A stretch of 47,253 bases of DNA, taken from NCBI GenBank assembly GCA_032718475.1, contig JAUCBJ010005287.1, forward strand, positions 1 to 47,253, read 5' to 3'. A model generated the notes under the pieces. It was not told where the DNA came from. It ran no database searches and worked only from the letters and a program-made list of their open reading frames with translations. Below, in pieces: positions 46,539 to 47,253 of this stretch. Each line of letters opens with the position of its first letter. Within the stretch, counting starts at the first letter, position 1. Made by a program: the position numbers and the translations under genes. This DNA comes from Nemertoderma westbladi. Its lineage: Eukaryota > Xenacoelomorpha > Nemertodermatida > Nemertodermatidae.

Positions 46539-47253
46539 TTAATGAATTCGAGTCTAAGGACATGATGTGGTTAAACTTCAATAAGTACTATATTGGGCTT
46601 GAGGGAGATTTAATATTATGTGCGTCTTATATACCTCCACAAGGTGCTACCAGTCATAATGGAGATCCTTTACATAAGATTGACTTCATTGGGTCTACAA
46701 TTGGTACATACCATGATACATGTGATACCCTGATTGTTGGTGATTCAAACGCGAGAACCGACATTAACCCCGATATAATAATTAGCGATGATAGATCGCC
46801 TGGGTTAGAAGACCTTTTGCCATTAGATTACAAATTTGACGGTTTTGAATACTGGGGGGATGTTACAAGGGCAAGGTCCAATAGCGACAAAAAGACAAAT
46901 GCATTTGGGAATAAAATTCTAAGTGTGTGTAAAAAACAGGTTTGCGTTTATTTAACGGTAGATTAGGTGCAGATGAGGGTAAAGGCGTGTGTACTTTTCA
47001 TTGTAGAACTAAACAAGTAGTAATAGGCAAATCGACCATTGATTATTTTATAGGCTGGTATGTACAGAGACCAAAAGTATGGAACAAGCAAAAACCTAAT
47101 GAGACAAAACGGTATGGTTGGAATATAAAATTTGCTGAAAGGTAGCGCAGTGACCTTGAGTCTGAAAATGTTAAGTGTGCGATGAATGAGGTCCTGGATA
47201 TATGCACAAGCGGTAACCCCAGAGTAGCCCCACACCACACAATATTTAATGAT
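46539..47253 (+). pseudogene. LINE endonuclease, second part, running off the window
   Basis: Encodes NEFESKDMMWLNFNKYY, LCASYIPPQGATSH, DTLIVGDSNARTDI and then NAFGNKILSVCKK; a frameshift near 46935 leads to GLRLFNGRLGADEGKGV and KSTIDYFI, all endonuclease motifs. A stop at 47143-47145 follows, and the copy continues past the right edge. It is a different LINE family from that at 11279. Confidence 0.8.

Overview
This window comes from a nuclear animal genome, rich in repeats and AT-rich by eye. The evidence is spliced genes with GT-AG introns in consistent phases, a sodium-coupled monoamine transporter gene that fits a bilaterian, several LINE families, Gypsy and BEL/Pao LTR elements, minisatellites and unusually long poly-G/poly-C tracts. 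I cannot name the species. I see no prokaryotic operons, rRNA or complete tRNA genes.

Layout. 1-1310: simple, hairpin-bearing repeats. 1.3-3.7 kb: a decayed Gypsy-type LTR element with a readable integrase. 3.8-21.4 kb, minus strand: an SLC6 monoamine transporter that I rebuilt from 14 exons (about 644 codons, every splice phase consistent). Its introns hold three large minisatellite arrays, a 5'-truncated LINE inside one of them, and a nested, oppositely oriented single-exon gene for a membrane-anchored coiled-coil protein (17660-18736). 22.9-43 kb: three minus-strand copies of a small two-exon gene family for proteins that look like two PH-like modules (two apparently complete, one with only its last exon visible), separated by LINE, BEL/Pao and Gypsy remains and a DNA-transposon-like element. 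38.5-40.2 kb: an AT-rich repeat studded with the palindrome TTCTAGAA. 43-47.25 kb: a pile of LINE copies, one split by a 734-bp MITE with poly-G inverted ends and a TTAA target duplication.

Main points. (1) The array at 8351-10425 is built from the start of SLC6 exon 7: each of about 37 units repeats the 3' splice site plus roughly the first 30-47 coding bases. The other two arrays in the gene also lie just upstream of an acceptor and carry acceptor-like AGs in each unit. (2) The PH-like family is a local duplication with conserved 3' flanks and a conserved upstream block; one copy seems to use a GC donor. (3) The poly-G MITE is proven by the LINE frame it interrupts.

The transporter would move a monoamine into the cell with sodium and chloride. 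The PH-like proteins would act at membranes or phosphotyrosine complexes. Nothing in the sequence shows that the two work together; they are simply neighbours.
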